The notes below the pieces were generated by a model, which was not told the DNA's origin, did no database searches, and saw only the letters and a list, made by a program, of their open reading frames with translations. This document shows positions 45,095-52,634 of a stretch of DNA of 64,000 nucleotides, piece by piece. The DNA lies in contig DAOUAE010000017.1 of the NCBI GenBank assembly GCA_034433795.1, forward strand, positions 1 through 64,000, written 5' to 3'. How positions within the stretch are numbered: the stretch's first letter is position 1; every line of letters begins with the position of its first letter. Source of the stretch: DAOUAE01 sp034433795 (lineage in GTDB: Bacteria; Chloroflexota; UBA6077; FW602-bin22; DAOUAE01). The translations under genes and the position numbers were made by a program.

Positions 45095-46287
45095 TGAGAC
45101 CGGTTCTGGCCCGCCCCCACGGACGTCTGCGCCGGCTCGACCCGGCGCTGGTGGCGGCCAGCCTGGCGCTCGTCCTCTACTGGGCCGCCCTCTACGTCTA
45201 CGTCCCGATCCTGCCGCTCTACGCCCGGGCTCTGGGGGCCTCGCTCAGTCTGGTCGGGCTGATCGTGGCCTCCTACGGCTTCAGCCAGCTGCTGCTGCGC
45301 GTGCCCATCGGCCTGGCCGCCGACCGCCTGGGCCGCCGGCGACCCTTCGCCCTGGCCGGTCTGGCCACGGCCGCCCTCAGCAACCTCGTCCTGGCCCTGG
45401 CCCCAACCGCCGGGTGGCTCCTGGTGGGACGAGGGCTGGCCGGCGTCAGCGCTGCCACCTGGGTCGTCCTGAGCGTCCTCTTCGCCGGCTACTTTCCGGC
45501 CAGCGCCACCACGCGGGCGATGGGCACGGCCTCGTTCCTGAGCGGGCTGGCTCAGCTGGTGGCCACCACCGCCGGGGGCAAACTGGCCGCCGTCGGCGGC
45601 TGGACCACGCCCTTCCTGGTCGGGGTCGCCCTGGGCGGGCTGGGGACGCTGGTCCTGGCCCTGACCCCGGAGCGACCGCCGGCCAGCGCCCCGACCACAC
45701 CCTCCTGGCGGGCTCTCCTGCGGGCCGGCGGCCAGCCGGCCCTGCTGCTCCTGGCCACCATCGCCGCCCTGGGGCAGTACTCGTTCTGGGCGGCCAGCTA
45801 CGCCTTCGTGCCGGTCTACGCCGCCGGCCTGGGCCTGGGCCCGGCCGAGGTCGGGCTGCTGACCACCGCCATGCTTCTGGCCTACACCCTGGCCGCCCTG
45901 GCTCTGGTCCCGCTGGCCCGACACGTGAGCGACCGTCAGATCGTCAGCGGCGGGCTGGTCCTGGCCGCCCTGAGCCCGCTTCTCACCCCGCTGGTCAGCG
46001 ACTTCGGCCTGCTGCTGGTCGTCCAGGCGGTCGGCGGACTGGGTCGGGGACTGGCCTTCCCCAGCCTGATGGGCGCCTGTCTGCGGGTGGTCGGCCCGCA
46101 CGAGCGGGCCACCGCCATGGGGGTCTATCAGGCGGTCTACGCCGCCGGGATGACGCTGGGCCCGGCCACCGCCGGGGTCATCGCCGAAAGCCTGGGAGTG
46201 AGCGGCGCCCTGTGGGTGAGCGGCGGCCTCACGCTCGTGGGGCTGCTGCTGACCGGTCCGGCCTTCCGGGCCACCGACCCGGTCTGA
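45094..46287 (+). CDS. Major facilitator superfamily transporter
   Basis: 397 residues with about 12 hydrophobic helices in two halves joined near residues 190-215. The cytoplasmic loop 2-3 holds the MFS motif A, GLAADRLGRRRPF; GVYQAVYAAGMTLGPATAGVIAE near the end is like motif C of drug:proton antiporters. It may export or import a small organic compound; the cargo is not determined. Its ATG overlaps the amidase stop (TGATG), so the two genes are translationally coupled and probably function together. Confidence 0.9.
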   Translation: MRPVLARPHGRLRRLDPALVAASLALVLYWAALYVYVPILPLYARALGASLSLVGLIVASYGFSQLLLRVPIGLAADRLGRRRPFALAGLATAALSNLVLALAPTAGWLLVGRGLAGVSAATWVVLSVLFAGYFPASATTRAMGTASFLSGLAQLVATTAGGKLAAVGGWTTPFLVGVALGGLGTLVLALTPERPPASAPTTPSWRALLRAGGQPALLLLATIAALGQYSFWAASYAFVPVYAAGLGLGPAEVGLLTTAMLLAYTLAALALVPLARHVSDRQIVSGGLVLAALSPLLTPLVSDFGLLLVVQAVGGLGRGLAFPSLMGACLRVVGPHERATAMGVYQAVYAAGMTLGPATAGVIAESLGVSGALWVSGGLTLVGLLLTGPAFRATDPV

Positions 46288-46400
46288 TCGGCCCACGGCC
46301 GCCCACTTTGCGCTATCATGGCCCCGCCGGGGCCGAACGCGGCCCTCGACTGGCAACTCTCACCGGGCGCCCGGCCGCCCGGTCAGCGGAGGGGAGTACC

Positions 46401-47495
46401 GTGCAGATGCGTGCAGCCGTCCTCTACCAGCGGCGGACCCCCATGGTCATTGAAGAGGTCGACCTGCCCGAGCCCGAGCCCGGCGAGGTCCAGGTGCGGA
46501 TCGTGGCCAGCGGTGTCTGCCACTCCGACTACCACCACTGGGAGCGCGACACCTGGTCGCAACTGCCCCTGGTCCTGGGGCACGAGGCGGCCGGGGTGGT
46601 CGAGGCGGTGGGGCCCGGCGTGACCAGCGTCCGACCGGGCGACCATGTTATCCTGGCCTTCGGCAACAAGTGCGGCGAGTGCTTCTTCTGCCGCCGGGGT
46701 CAGCCCTACCTCTGCACCCCGGCTCCGGGCGCGCGGGTGGCCATGCGCGGCCCGCGCCTGCGCCGGGGCGATACCCTCATCCACCAGTTCACCGGCATCG
46801 GCTCGTTCGCCGAGCGCACGGTCGTGCCGGTCACCAACGTCGTCCCCATCCCGCCGGACGTTCCCCTCGACTGCGCCGCCCTCATCGCCTGCGGGGTGAC
46901 CACCGGGGTCGGGGCGGTCATCAACGCCGCCCGGGTCGAGCCGGGGTCCAGCGTCCTGGTCATCGGCTGCGGCGGGGTGGGCCTGAACGTCATCCAGGGG
47001 GCGGCGCTGGTCGGGGCGGCCCGGATCATCGCCGCCGACCTTCGCGACCACAAACTGGAACTGGCCCGTCAGTTCGGGGCCACCCATCTCATCAACGCCA
47101 GCCGGGAGGACGTGGTCAGCCGGGCCCGCGATCTGACCGACGGCTACGGCGTGGACTACGCCTTCGAGGTCATCGGCCATCCGGCCACCATCCTGCAGGC
47201 CTACGAGGCCACCCGCAAGGGGGGAGTGGCGGTGGTGGTCGGCGTCGCCCCCGAGGAGGCCGAGGTCAGCCTGAACGCGGTCGGCCTGATGCGCACCGCC
47301 CGGACTCTTATGGGCACCGCCTACGGCAACGCCCGGCCGGCGGTGGACTTTCCGCGTCTTCTCGACCTCTTTCGGGCCGGCCGGCTCAAACTGCGCGAAC
47401 TCATCTCCCACCGCTTCACCCTCGACCAGGTGAACGAGGCCTTCCGGGCTCTGCAGGCCGGCGAGGTGGCACGGGGGGTCATTGTCTTCGAGTAG
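46401..47495 (+). CDS. Zinc-dependent alcohol dehydrogenase (MDR family)
   Basis: 364 residues. The GroES-like catalytic domain carries zinc ligands in SGVCHSDYHHW and GHEAAGVVE, and the structural zinc knuckle in CGECFFCRRGQPYLC. The Rossmann domain has VLVIGCGGVGLNVIQGA; Asp in IIAADLRDHKLE indicates NAD+. It resembles the class III / Rxyl_3153-type group that uses NAD or mycothiol-like cofactors. GTG 46401 sits eight bases after GGAGG, better than ATG 46407. It ends 6 bases before the convergent sugar dehydrogenase. Confidence 0.9.
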   Translation: MQMRAAVLYQRRTPMVIEEVDLPEPEPGEVQVRIVASGVCHSDYHHWERDTWSQLPLVLGHEAAGVVEAVGPGVTSVRPGDHVILAFGNKCGECFFCRRGQPYLCTPAPGARVAMRGPRLRRGDTLIHQFTGIGSFAERTVVPVTNVVPIPPDVPLDCAALIACGVTTGVGAVINAARVEPGSSVLVIGCGGVGLNVIQGAALVGAARIIAADLRDHKLELARQFGATHLINASREDVVSRARDLTDGYGVDYAFEVIGHPATILQAYEATRKGGVAVVVGVAPEEAEVSLNAVGLMRTARTLMGTAYGNARPAVDFPRLLDLFRAGRLKLRELISHRFTLDQVNEAFRALQAGEVARGVIVFE

Positions 47496-47501
47496 CGCCG
47501 C

Positions 47502-48857
47502 TCAGCGGCGGGCGGTCGGGGCGTAGGTGATCCGGTAGACCGCCTCAGCCTGGTCGTCGGTGAGGTACAGGCTGCCGTCCGGTCCGACCAGCGGCGCCAC
47601 CGGCCGCCCCCAGGCCGTCCGCCCGACCAGCCAGCCGGTCAGGAAATCCTGGACCGGACCGGGCCGTCCGGCGACAAACGGCACCCGCACGACCTTGTAG
47701 CCGGTGGGCTCGGTCCGGTTCCAGGAGCCGTGAAAGGCGATGAAGAGATTGCCCCGGTACTCGGACGGGAACTGGGCGCCGGTGTAGAACACCAGCCCCA
47801 GCGGCGCCGAGTGAGCCGGCATCTCGATGACCGGCGGCTCGGTGGTGGCGCAGAACTCGGGCGTCCCGAACTCGGGGTCCACCACCCGCTGGCCGTAGCA
47901 GTCGGGCCAGCCGTAATGCCGCCCCTCCCGGACGATATTGACCTCCTCGGGCGGGAGGTCGTCGCCCAGCCAGTCGCGACCGTTATCGGCGGCCCAGAGC
48001 TCGCCGGTCTGGGGATGGACGGTGACCCCCACGCTGTTACGCAGCCCCCGGGCGAAGAGAAACTCCCCCGAGCCGTCGGGGTTGTAGCGGACGATGGCCG
48101 CCCGGCGCGGATCGGCCTCGCGACAGACGTTGCAGGAGGAGCCGATAGAGACGTAGAGCCGCCCGTCGGGCCCGACGACGATGGTCCGGGTCCAGTGGCC
48201 GCCGCTGCGGGGCAGGTTGGCCACCACGACCTCCCGCCGGTCGGCCAGGCCGTCGCCATCGGTGTCGGTCAGCCGCAAGACCCGCCCCGTCTCGGCGATG
48301 TAGACGCTTCCCTGGAGAAAAGCGATGCCGTGCGGCCGGTCGAGGCCGTCGGCGAAGGAGAGAATGCGGTCGGCGACACCGTCGTGGTCGCGGTCGGGCA
48401 GGATGAGGACCCGTCCTGCCTGGGGGACGGTGACGAAAAGGTCGCCCTGCGGGCTGAAGGCCAGCCAGCGGACCGGTCCCAGCCCGGCGGCGAAGACCGT
48501 GACCTGAAAGCCCGGCGGCCCCTGGAGCGTCCGCGGGACGGCGAATGGCCCGACCCGGTAGCGGTCAGAGACCCGGACCGGGATGGTCACCGCCGTCGGC
48601 AGGGGGACGGTGGTCGGCGCCGGCCGGGGTGTCCCGACCGCCGCAGCCACGGCCGCCGGGGTGGGCGTGGCCGGCGCCGCCGGCGTCGCCGTGGGCACCG
48701 GTGTCGGGCTGGGCGCCGGGGTGGCGGTCGGGGTCGGCGGGACAGCGGCCACCGTCGGCGTCGGCGAGGGGGCCGGCGGCGTGGGCGGGCTGGCGGCCGG
48801 ACCGCAGGCCAGGGCCAGCCCGCCGAGGAGAACCAGGAGTGGCCAGAGGCGGGGCAT
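47502..48857 (-). CDS. Lipoprotein PQQ-type glucose/sorbosone dehydrogenase
   Basis: 451 residues. The N-terminus is a lipoprotein signal with lipobox LALA-Cys (Cys18), then a Pro/Thr/Ala-rich spacer (about 20-95) that lifts the domain from the membrane. The six-bladed beta-propeller (about 100-450) is of the GSDH type: FAAGLGPVRWLAFSPQGDLFVT, DRDHDGVADRI and DTDGDGLADRR (Ca2+-binding-like loops), LRNSVGVTVHPQTGELWAADNGRDW and SAPLGLVFYTG. Such enzymes oxidise aldose sugars with PQQ outside the membrane; the PQQ-binding His/Arg set is not verified here. It lies 10 bases after the BtuF-like gene. Confidence 0.88.
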   Translation of the reverse strand: MPRLWPLLVLLGGLALACGPAASPPTPPAPSPTPTVAAVPPTPTATPAPSPTPVPTATPAAPATPTPAAVAAAVGTPRPAPTTVPLPTAVTIPVRVSDRYRVGPFAVPRTLQGPPGFQVTVFAAGLGPVRWLAFSPQGDLFVTVPQAGRVLILPDRDHDGVADRILSFADGLDRPHGIAFLQGSVYIAETGRVLRLTDTDGDGLADRREVVVANLPRSGGHWTRTIVVGPDGRLYVSIGSSCNVCREADPRRAAIVRYNPDGSGEFLFARGLRNSVGVTVHPQTGELWAADNGRDWLGDDLPPEEVNIVREGRHYGWPDCYGQRVVDPEFGTPEFCATTEPPVIEMPAHSAPLGLVFYTGAQFPSEYRGNLFIAFHGSWNRTEPTGYKVVRVPFVAGRPGPVQDFLTGWLVGRTAWGRPVAPLVGPDGSLYLTDDQAEAVYRITYAPTARR

Positions 48858-48867
48858 CCCTCTCCCT

Positions 48868-49830
48868 TCAGCCGGTGGGAGTGGCGGACGGCGCTCCCAC
48901 CGGCGGTAGACGCTGAGCCCGCGGCGGCTGGCCGACCGTGGGAGGGCGGGTGGCGATGATCGCGGCCAGCAGTTCGACGCCGTCGACCACCCGCGGGCCG
49001 GGTCGGCTGAAGTAGCTGTTGGCGTCGACCGCCCAGACCTCGCCGGCCTGGACCGCCCGCAGGGCCGCCCACTCCGGCCGACGGGCCAGGTCATGGCCGG
49101 CCGCCACCGCCTGCGCCAGATGGTAGCCGCAGGGCGCGATGACGATGAGATCCGGGTCCTGGGCCTGGAGCGTCTCCCAGGTCACCCGGACCGAGGGCCG
49201 GCCCAGGCGCTCCTGCTGGAGAGGAACGTTTGTGCCGCCCGCCAGGAGCACCATCTCCGGCACCCAGTGACCGCCGACGTAGGGCGGGTCGGGCCACTCC
49301 AGGACCAGCACCCGCGGGCGGGCGGTCAGGCTGGCCGTCCGGGCCCGGACCCGCTCGAGGCGCTGGCGCAGGCCGGCGACGACCGGCTCGGCCCGTTCGG
49401 GCACGCCGGCGCTCTGGGCCACGACCCGGATGCTCTCCAGGATATCGTCGATGGTCTGGGGCTCCAGGCTGACGATGGTCGGCTGGCCGCCGCCACCGCG
49501 TAGCCGGCGAGCCGCCCGCAGCACCTCGTCGTAAGCCACCGCGCAGACGGCGCACAGCTCCTGCGTCAGAATGAGATCGGGCCGGAGTCGCTCCAGGAGG
49601 TCGAGGTCCAGGGCGTAGAGGGCCCGGTGCTCGTGGAGGGCCCGGACAACCAGGGCGTCGATCTCCGCCGGCGTGGCTCCCTCCGGGAGGAGGCTCCGCG
49701 TCAGACGCGGGAGGCGCTGGACCGCGGGCGGATAGTCGCACTCATGGGAGACGCCGACCAGGGCCTCGGTCAACCCCAGGGCGCCGACGATCTCGGTGGC
49801 CGAGGGCAGAAGCGAGACAATCCGAACCAT
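48868..49830 (-). CDS. Cobalamin-binding / BtuF-like periplasmic-binding-fold protein
   Basis: 320 residues with the helical-backbone solute-binding fold of BtuF/FecB proteins: RIVSLLPSATEIVGALGLTEALVGVSHECDYP, LRPDLILTQELCAVCAV and the linker helix with DDILESIRVVAQSAG. VLVLEWPDPPYVGGHWVPEMVLLAGG is typical of the cobalamin-binding subgroup. There is no signal peptide at the ATG chosen (49830, after GAGGGGAGCGG), so it may act in the cytosol or be mis-started. No btuC/btuD permease genes adjoin. Confidence 0.82.
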   Translation of the reverse strand: MVRIVSLLPSATEIVGALGLTEALVGVSHECDYPPAVQRLPRLTRSLLPEGATPAEIDALVVRALHEHRALYALDLDLLERLRPDLILTQELCAVCAVAYDEVLRAARRLRGGGGQPTIVSLEPQTIDDILESIRVVAQSAGVPERAEPVVAGLRQRLERVRARTASLTARPRVLVLEWPDPPYVGGHWVPEMVLLAGGTNVPLQQERLGRPSVRVTWETLQAQDPDLIVIAPCGYHLAQAVAAGHDLARRPEWAALRAVQAGEVWAVDANSYFSRPGPRVVDGVELLAAIIATRPPTVGQPPRAQRLPPVGAPSATPTG

Positions 49831-49893
49831 GGGCCGCTCCCCTCTCTGCCGTAGACTATACCACGCTGTCGCCGATCGGGCGAGCGCGGTATA

Positions 49894-50050
49894 GTGAACT
49901 ACCGTTGGCTTTCGCCTTCGGCTTCGTGCAGGCATGACGGTAGACAGCCGTCCCTGCGGGCTCGTTCCAAGCCCAACGTGAGTATCAGCAATGCAGAATT
50001 GATGTCACGATGAACAGAAAGACGACAGTGCGGACAGTCGTGCCAGCGGA
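49894..50050 (-). ncRNA. Predicted omega-RNA (reRNA) scaffold at the tnpB 3' end
   Basis: In IS200/IS605-type elements the 3' end of tnpB plus the right-end hairpin forms the guide RNA scaffold. Here CTACCGT (49899-49905) pairs with ACGGTAG (49937-49943), bracketing the last codons and the stop of tnpB, and the sequence TTCAC (49898-49894, minus strand) follows. The guide would then be the flanking DNA from about 49893 downward. The upstream limit is arbitrary; existence is inferred from the family. Confidence 0.5.
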
Positions 50051-51077
50051 CAGAAAGGTCTTTGGGAACAGGCGAGCCGCACCGGGCGCACCGCTGGCTT
50101 GTGCCGTTGGCGGGCACCGCAACCACTTCCCTCCCAGCCCTCCAAGCCTTGTCGGGAAGGATGTGCGTCAGAAGCACCGACCAACCGGCATCAAGCACGG
50201 ACTTGCTCAGGTTCCCCTGTGCCAGGCCCTTTATGGTGAGGTCTTCCACGCAGATCAGGTCATGCTCTCTGACCAGCTCTGCCGCCAGCTTCCAGTAGAC
50301 ATCCCTGCGCTGACGGGCGACTTTGAGGTGAAGCTTGGCAATTTGCCTGCACATCCGCTTCCCGCGCTTAGAGCCCTTCACTTTCTTGCTCAGAATTCTT
50401 TGTTTCTCGGCGATTTTCGTTTCAATCTTCTTCAACCACTTTGGGTTGTCAACGAGGCGACCGTCGGAGAGGGCCAGAAGGTTTTCCACGCCGACGTCCA
50501 TCCCTATCGCCTTGCCCGTTGGCGGCAAGGGTTCACGGAGACGTTCGTCCGGGACTTCAAGGGCGAAAGTGGCAGACCATCCATCCACCTTGCGGGTGAC
50601 CCAGACCTGCTTAATAACGGCTGGCTCGGGCAACGGGCGGTGCCAGATGACCCGCACCAAGCCCACATTCTGGAGGGAGAGCCGCAACCTTCCTCTTTCG
50701 TCGGGTTTTATCTTCGTCCCGTCTCCGTACGTGAACTCCAATGTGCGGAAACGATGGGGCTTTTTGAATCTTGGATAACCGACCTTTTGCCCGGATTGGA
50801 TGGCTTTGAAAAACCTCCGGAAAGCCTTATCAAGCCGGCGCAGGACGTGCTGGGCAGCACTGAAGTTCAAGAGGGCGACTTCTTTGTCGGTCTCCCTCAA
50901 TGTTTTCAATTTCCCTGCCTGTTCAAGGTAGGTGACGGTTCGCCTTTCCTGTTCCCACGCATCTTTCCTTTCGGCAAGAGCATCGTTGTAAAGGCGACAG
51001 GCAACTGCGAGAAGTGTCGCCAGAATCTTTTCCTGGGTTCTATTGGGTTTGAGGCGATACTGGCAAGCCAATTTCAT
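49899..51077 (-). CDS. tnpB: RNA-guided nuclease TnpB (IS200/IS605 OrfB)
   Basis: 392 residues, a typical full-length TnpB. The RuvC-like active site is intact: Asp194 (GMDVGVENL), Glu278 (ICVEDLTIKG) and Asp358 (HRDINSA). The zinc knuckle is Cys330, Cys333, Cys348 and Cys351 (CARCG, CPHC). The N-terminal wedge region begins MKLACQYRLKPNRTQEKIL. TnpB makes targeted cuts that keep the element at its donor site. No tnpA transposase accompanies it, so movement would need one in trans. Base composition is clearly lower in GC and richer in Lys codons than the neighbours, indicating recent acquisition. Confidence 0.95.
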   Translation of the reverse strand: MKLACQYRLKPNRTQEKILATLLAVACRLYNDALAERKDAWEQERRTVTYLEQAGKLKTLRETDKEVALLNFSAAQHVLRRLDKAFRRFFKAIQSGQKVGYPRFKKPHRFRTLEFTYGDGTKIKPDERGRLRLSLQNVGLVRVIWHRPLPEPAVIKQVWVTRKVDGWSATFALEVPDERLREPLPPTGKAIGMDVGVENLLALSDGRLVDNPKWLKKIETKIAEKQRILSKKVKGSKRGKRMCRQIAKLHLKVARQRRDVYWKLAAELVREHDLICVEDLTIKGLAQGNLSKSVLDAGWSVLLTHILPDKAWRAGREVVAVPANGTSQRCARCGSPVPKDLSVRWHDCPHCRLSVHRDINSALLILTLGLERARRDGCLPSCLHEAEGESQR

Positions 51078-51106
51078 TGTTTATCTCCCTCAGTGCGCAT
51101 TATAAT
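51077..51106 (+). promoter_or_regulatory. Possible outward promoter from the element toward the peptidase gene
   Basis: TTGTTT (51077-51082), 18-base spacer, TATAAT (51101-51106) on the plus strand. The -10 lies in the palindrome CGCATTATAATGCG, which serves both strands. Confidence 0.45.
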
Positions 51107-51127
51107 GCGACAGGAAGGAGGTGTCGA
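51099..51127 (-). promoter_or_regulatory. tnpB promoter
   Basis: Minus strand TCGACA (-35, 51122-51127), 17-base spacer, TATAAT (-10, 51099-51104), about 20 bases ahead of the tnpB start, with a GGGAG ribosome binding site between. Confidence 0.65.
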
Positions 51128-51139
51128 GGGCGCATTCCC

Positions 51140-51159
51140 CTGTCGGCGGAAGCCGACAG
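51140..51159. repeat. Left-end hairpin of the TnpB element
   Basis: CTGTCGGC (51140-51147) pairs with GCCGACAG (51152-51159) around a GGAA loop, 20 bases from the following peptidase start codon. It is probably the subterminal recognition structure of the element. Confidence 0.6.
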
Positions 51160-51178
51160 TCCCCTGCGCCCGATTTCT

Positions 51179-52252
51179 ATGGAAGATCAGTGGATCGCTC
51201 TCCTGCTGGACCTGGGCCGGCGCCCGACCGCGCCCCTTTACGAGACGGCCATCATCCAGGCCGTTCACGCGTTCCTGACCGCCCACACGATCCCGTTCGC
51301 CGCCGATCCCTACGGCAACCTGATCGTCCGCCTCGGTCCGGCCGAAGGGACCCCGCTCGCCCTGGTTGCCCACCTGGATCACCCCGGGCTGGAGGTCACG
51401 GCCAGCCAGGGGACCACCGCCCTGGCCCGCCCGCTGGGCGGAGTGCCGCTCGCCAGCCTCCGCCCGCCGGAACCGGTCCTGATCCTGACCGATGGCCAGC
51501 CGGTTCCGGCCACGGTCGTGGCCCTCGAACAGACCGGGGAAGGGCCCCTTCTGCGCCTGCAGACCGACGGGCCGGTGCCCACCCCAACCGGGGCGGTCTT
51601 CGCCCTGCCCGGCCCGGAGCGCCGGGGTGATCTTCTGATGATGCCGGCGGTGGACGACCTGGTCGGCTGCGCCGCCCTTCTTCTCACCCTGGCGGCCGTC
51701 CGCGACCAGGCGCTGCCGCGTCCCCTCTACGGCGTCTTCACCCGCGCGGAGGAGATCGGCCTGGTGGGGGCCACTCTGGTGGCCCGGTCCGGTCTCCTTC
51801 CGCCCGAGACGCTGGTGGTCTCGCTGGAGGCCAGCCGGACGCTTCCAGGCGCCGTCATCGGCCGGGGACCGGTCATCCGGGTGGGCGACCGCAGCCGGAC
51901 CTTCGACGCCACCGCTGAAGGGCTGCTCAGCGCCGCCGCCCGGCGGCTGGAGGGAGCGCCCGTCCAGCGCCAGCTGATGAGCGGCGGCACCTGCGAGGCC
52001 ACCGCCTTCGGGCTCTGCGGCTACCGTACGACCGGCCTGGCCTTCCCGCTGGGCAACTACCACAACGCCGGCCCCGATGGCCGGCTGCGGCCCGAGTTCA
52101 TCCACGTCCGTGATTTCCTGACCGGCGTCCGCCTGCTGCAGACCGCCGCCCTCCTCGACGAGCCCGACCCGGAGGCCCCGCTGCGCGAGCGCCTGGCGAC
52201 GGCGGTCGGCCGCTACGCCGAGCGGCTGCAGGCCACCGCCCGCCGCGGCTGA
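51179..52252 (+). CDS. M42/M28-family metallo-aminopeptidase
   Basis: 357 residues with a co-catalytic dinuclear metal site: His/Asp in VAHLDHPGLEV, Asp in MMPAVDDLVGCAALL, the Glu-Glu pair in FTRAEEIGLVGA, Glu or Asp in SLEASRTLP and His in GNYHNAGPDG. M42 enzymes (TET peptidases, glutamyl-type aminopeptidases) form large cytosolic shells and trim short peptides. The start at ATG 51179 has no ribosome binding site, and the TnpB element ends about 15 bases before it, so the original leader may have been displaced. An internal start cannot be excluded. Confidence 0.82.
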   Translation: MEDQWIALLLDLGRRPTAPLYETAIIQAVHAFLTAHTIPFAADPYGNLIVRLGPAEGTPLALVAHLDHPGLEVTASQGTTALARPLGGVPLASLRPPEPVLILTDGQPVPATVVALEQTGEGPLLRLQTDGPVPTPTGAVFALPGPERRGDLLMMPAVDDLVGCAALLLTLAAVRDQALPRPLYGVFTRAEEIGLVGATLVARSGLLPPETLVVSLEASRTLPGAVIGRGPVIRVGDRSRTFDATAEGLLSAAARRLEGAPVQRQLMSGGTCEATAFGLCGYRTTGLAFPLGNYHNAGPDGRLRPEFIHVRDFLTGVRLLQTAALLDEPDPEAPLRERLATAVGRYAERLQATARRG

Positions 52253-52320
52253 GGCCGCTTCCGCGCCGCCGCCTCGCCCGACCGGCGGCCGGGCGTCCAG
52301 GCCAGCTGCCGGGTCTGTGG

Positions 52321-52326
52321 TACAAT
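52321..52326 (+). promoter_or_regulatory. -10 element of the Cys-rich protein gene
   Basis: TACAAT, with transcription expected near 52333, a few bases ahead of the GGGAGG ribosome binding site. The -35 is weak. Confidence 0.45.
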
Positions 52327-52349
52327 AGAACAGCGGAGACGTCTGTACG

Positions 52350-52363
52350 GGAGGACCGCCATT
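52350..52363 (+). promoter_or_regulatory. Ribosome binding site deciding an ATT start
   Basis: GGAGG (52350-52354) stands 6 bases ahead of ATT (52361-52363). No ATG, GTG or TTG lies in frame between it and codon 23 of the reading frame; CTG 52343 precedes the site and so cannot use it. Confidence 0.55.
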
Positions 52364-52621
52364 CAGGACCGAAACCACTGGCGGCGGCACCGGGGAGCCT
52401 GCAAGTACTACCGTGAGGACTGGAGCGTGCCCGACGCCCTCTACCGGTGCTACTGTCTGCTCAACATGCCGCCGGAGACCAAGGAAGAAGAGGAACTCTG
52501 CCGCCGCAGCGCCGACGGCTGCTGGCGTTTCAAGGTCAACGGCCAGAGCCGGGGCTGGCCCGAGGACCTCGTCCGCGCCTTCGAGGAGCGCCAGAGGCGG
52601 CGCCCGCCGGCGGACCGCTGA
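52361..52621 (+). CDS. Cys-rich small protein, 86 aa, probably starting at ATT
   Basis: The frame reads QDRNHWRRHRGACKYYREDW after the ATT, and continues through SVPDALYRCYCLLNMPP to a polar end. Cysteines at 14, 30, 32, 47 and 54, with many aromatic residues between, look like a compact metal- or disulfide-stabilised fold. A GTG at codon 23 would give 64 residues but would lose Cys14 and has no ribosome binding site, whereas GGAGG lies ideally before the ATT. I do not recognise the family. It lies between the peptidase and convergent recD2. Confidence 0.6.
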   Translation: MQDRNHWRRHRGACKYYREDWSVPDALYRCYCLLNMPPETKEEEELCRRSADGCWRFKVNGQSRGWPEDLVRAFEERQRRRPPADR

Positions 52622-52634
52622 CCGGTCCGCGGCC

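Larger units (their letters stand above)
49890..51165 (-). mobile_element. TnpB-only IS200/IS605-group element (IS1341-like)
   Basis: Approximate bounds. The right end is the hairpin over the tnpB stop (49899-49943). The left end is an 8-bp stem hairpin CTGTCGGC / GCCGACAG (51140-51159), in the position of the subterminal hairpins used by this family. No terminal inverted repeats or target duplication are expected. GC content drops abruptly inside relative to both flanks. Exact cleavage sites and the target motif could not be fixed by eye. Confidence 0.75.

Noticed and set aside
48587..48860. Repetitive-looking Gly/Val/Ala-rich plus-strand frame
   Set aside because: It is antisense to the Pro/Thr/Ala-rich spacer of the lipoprotein dehydrogenase, which itself is a normal linker rather than a tandem DNA repeat.
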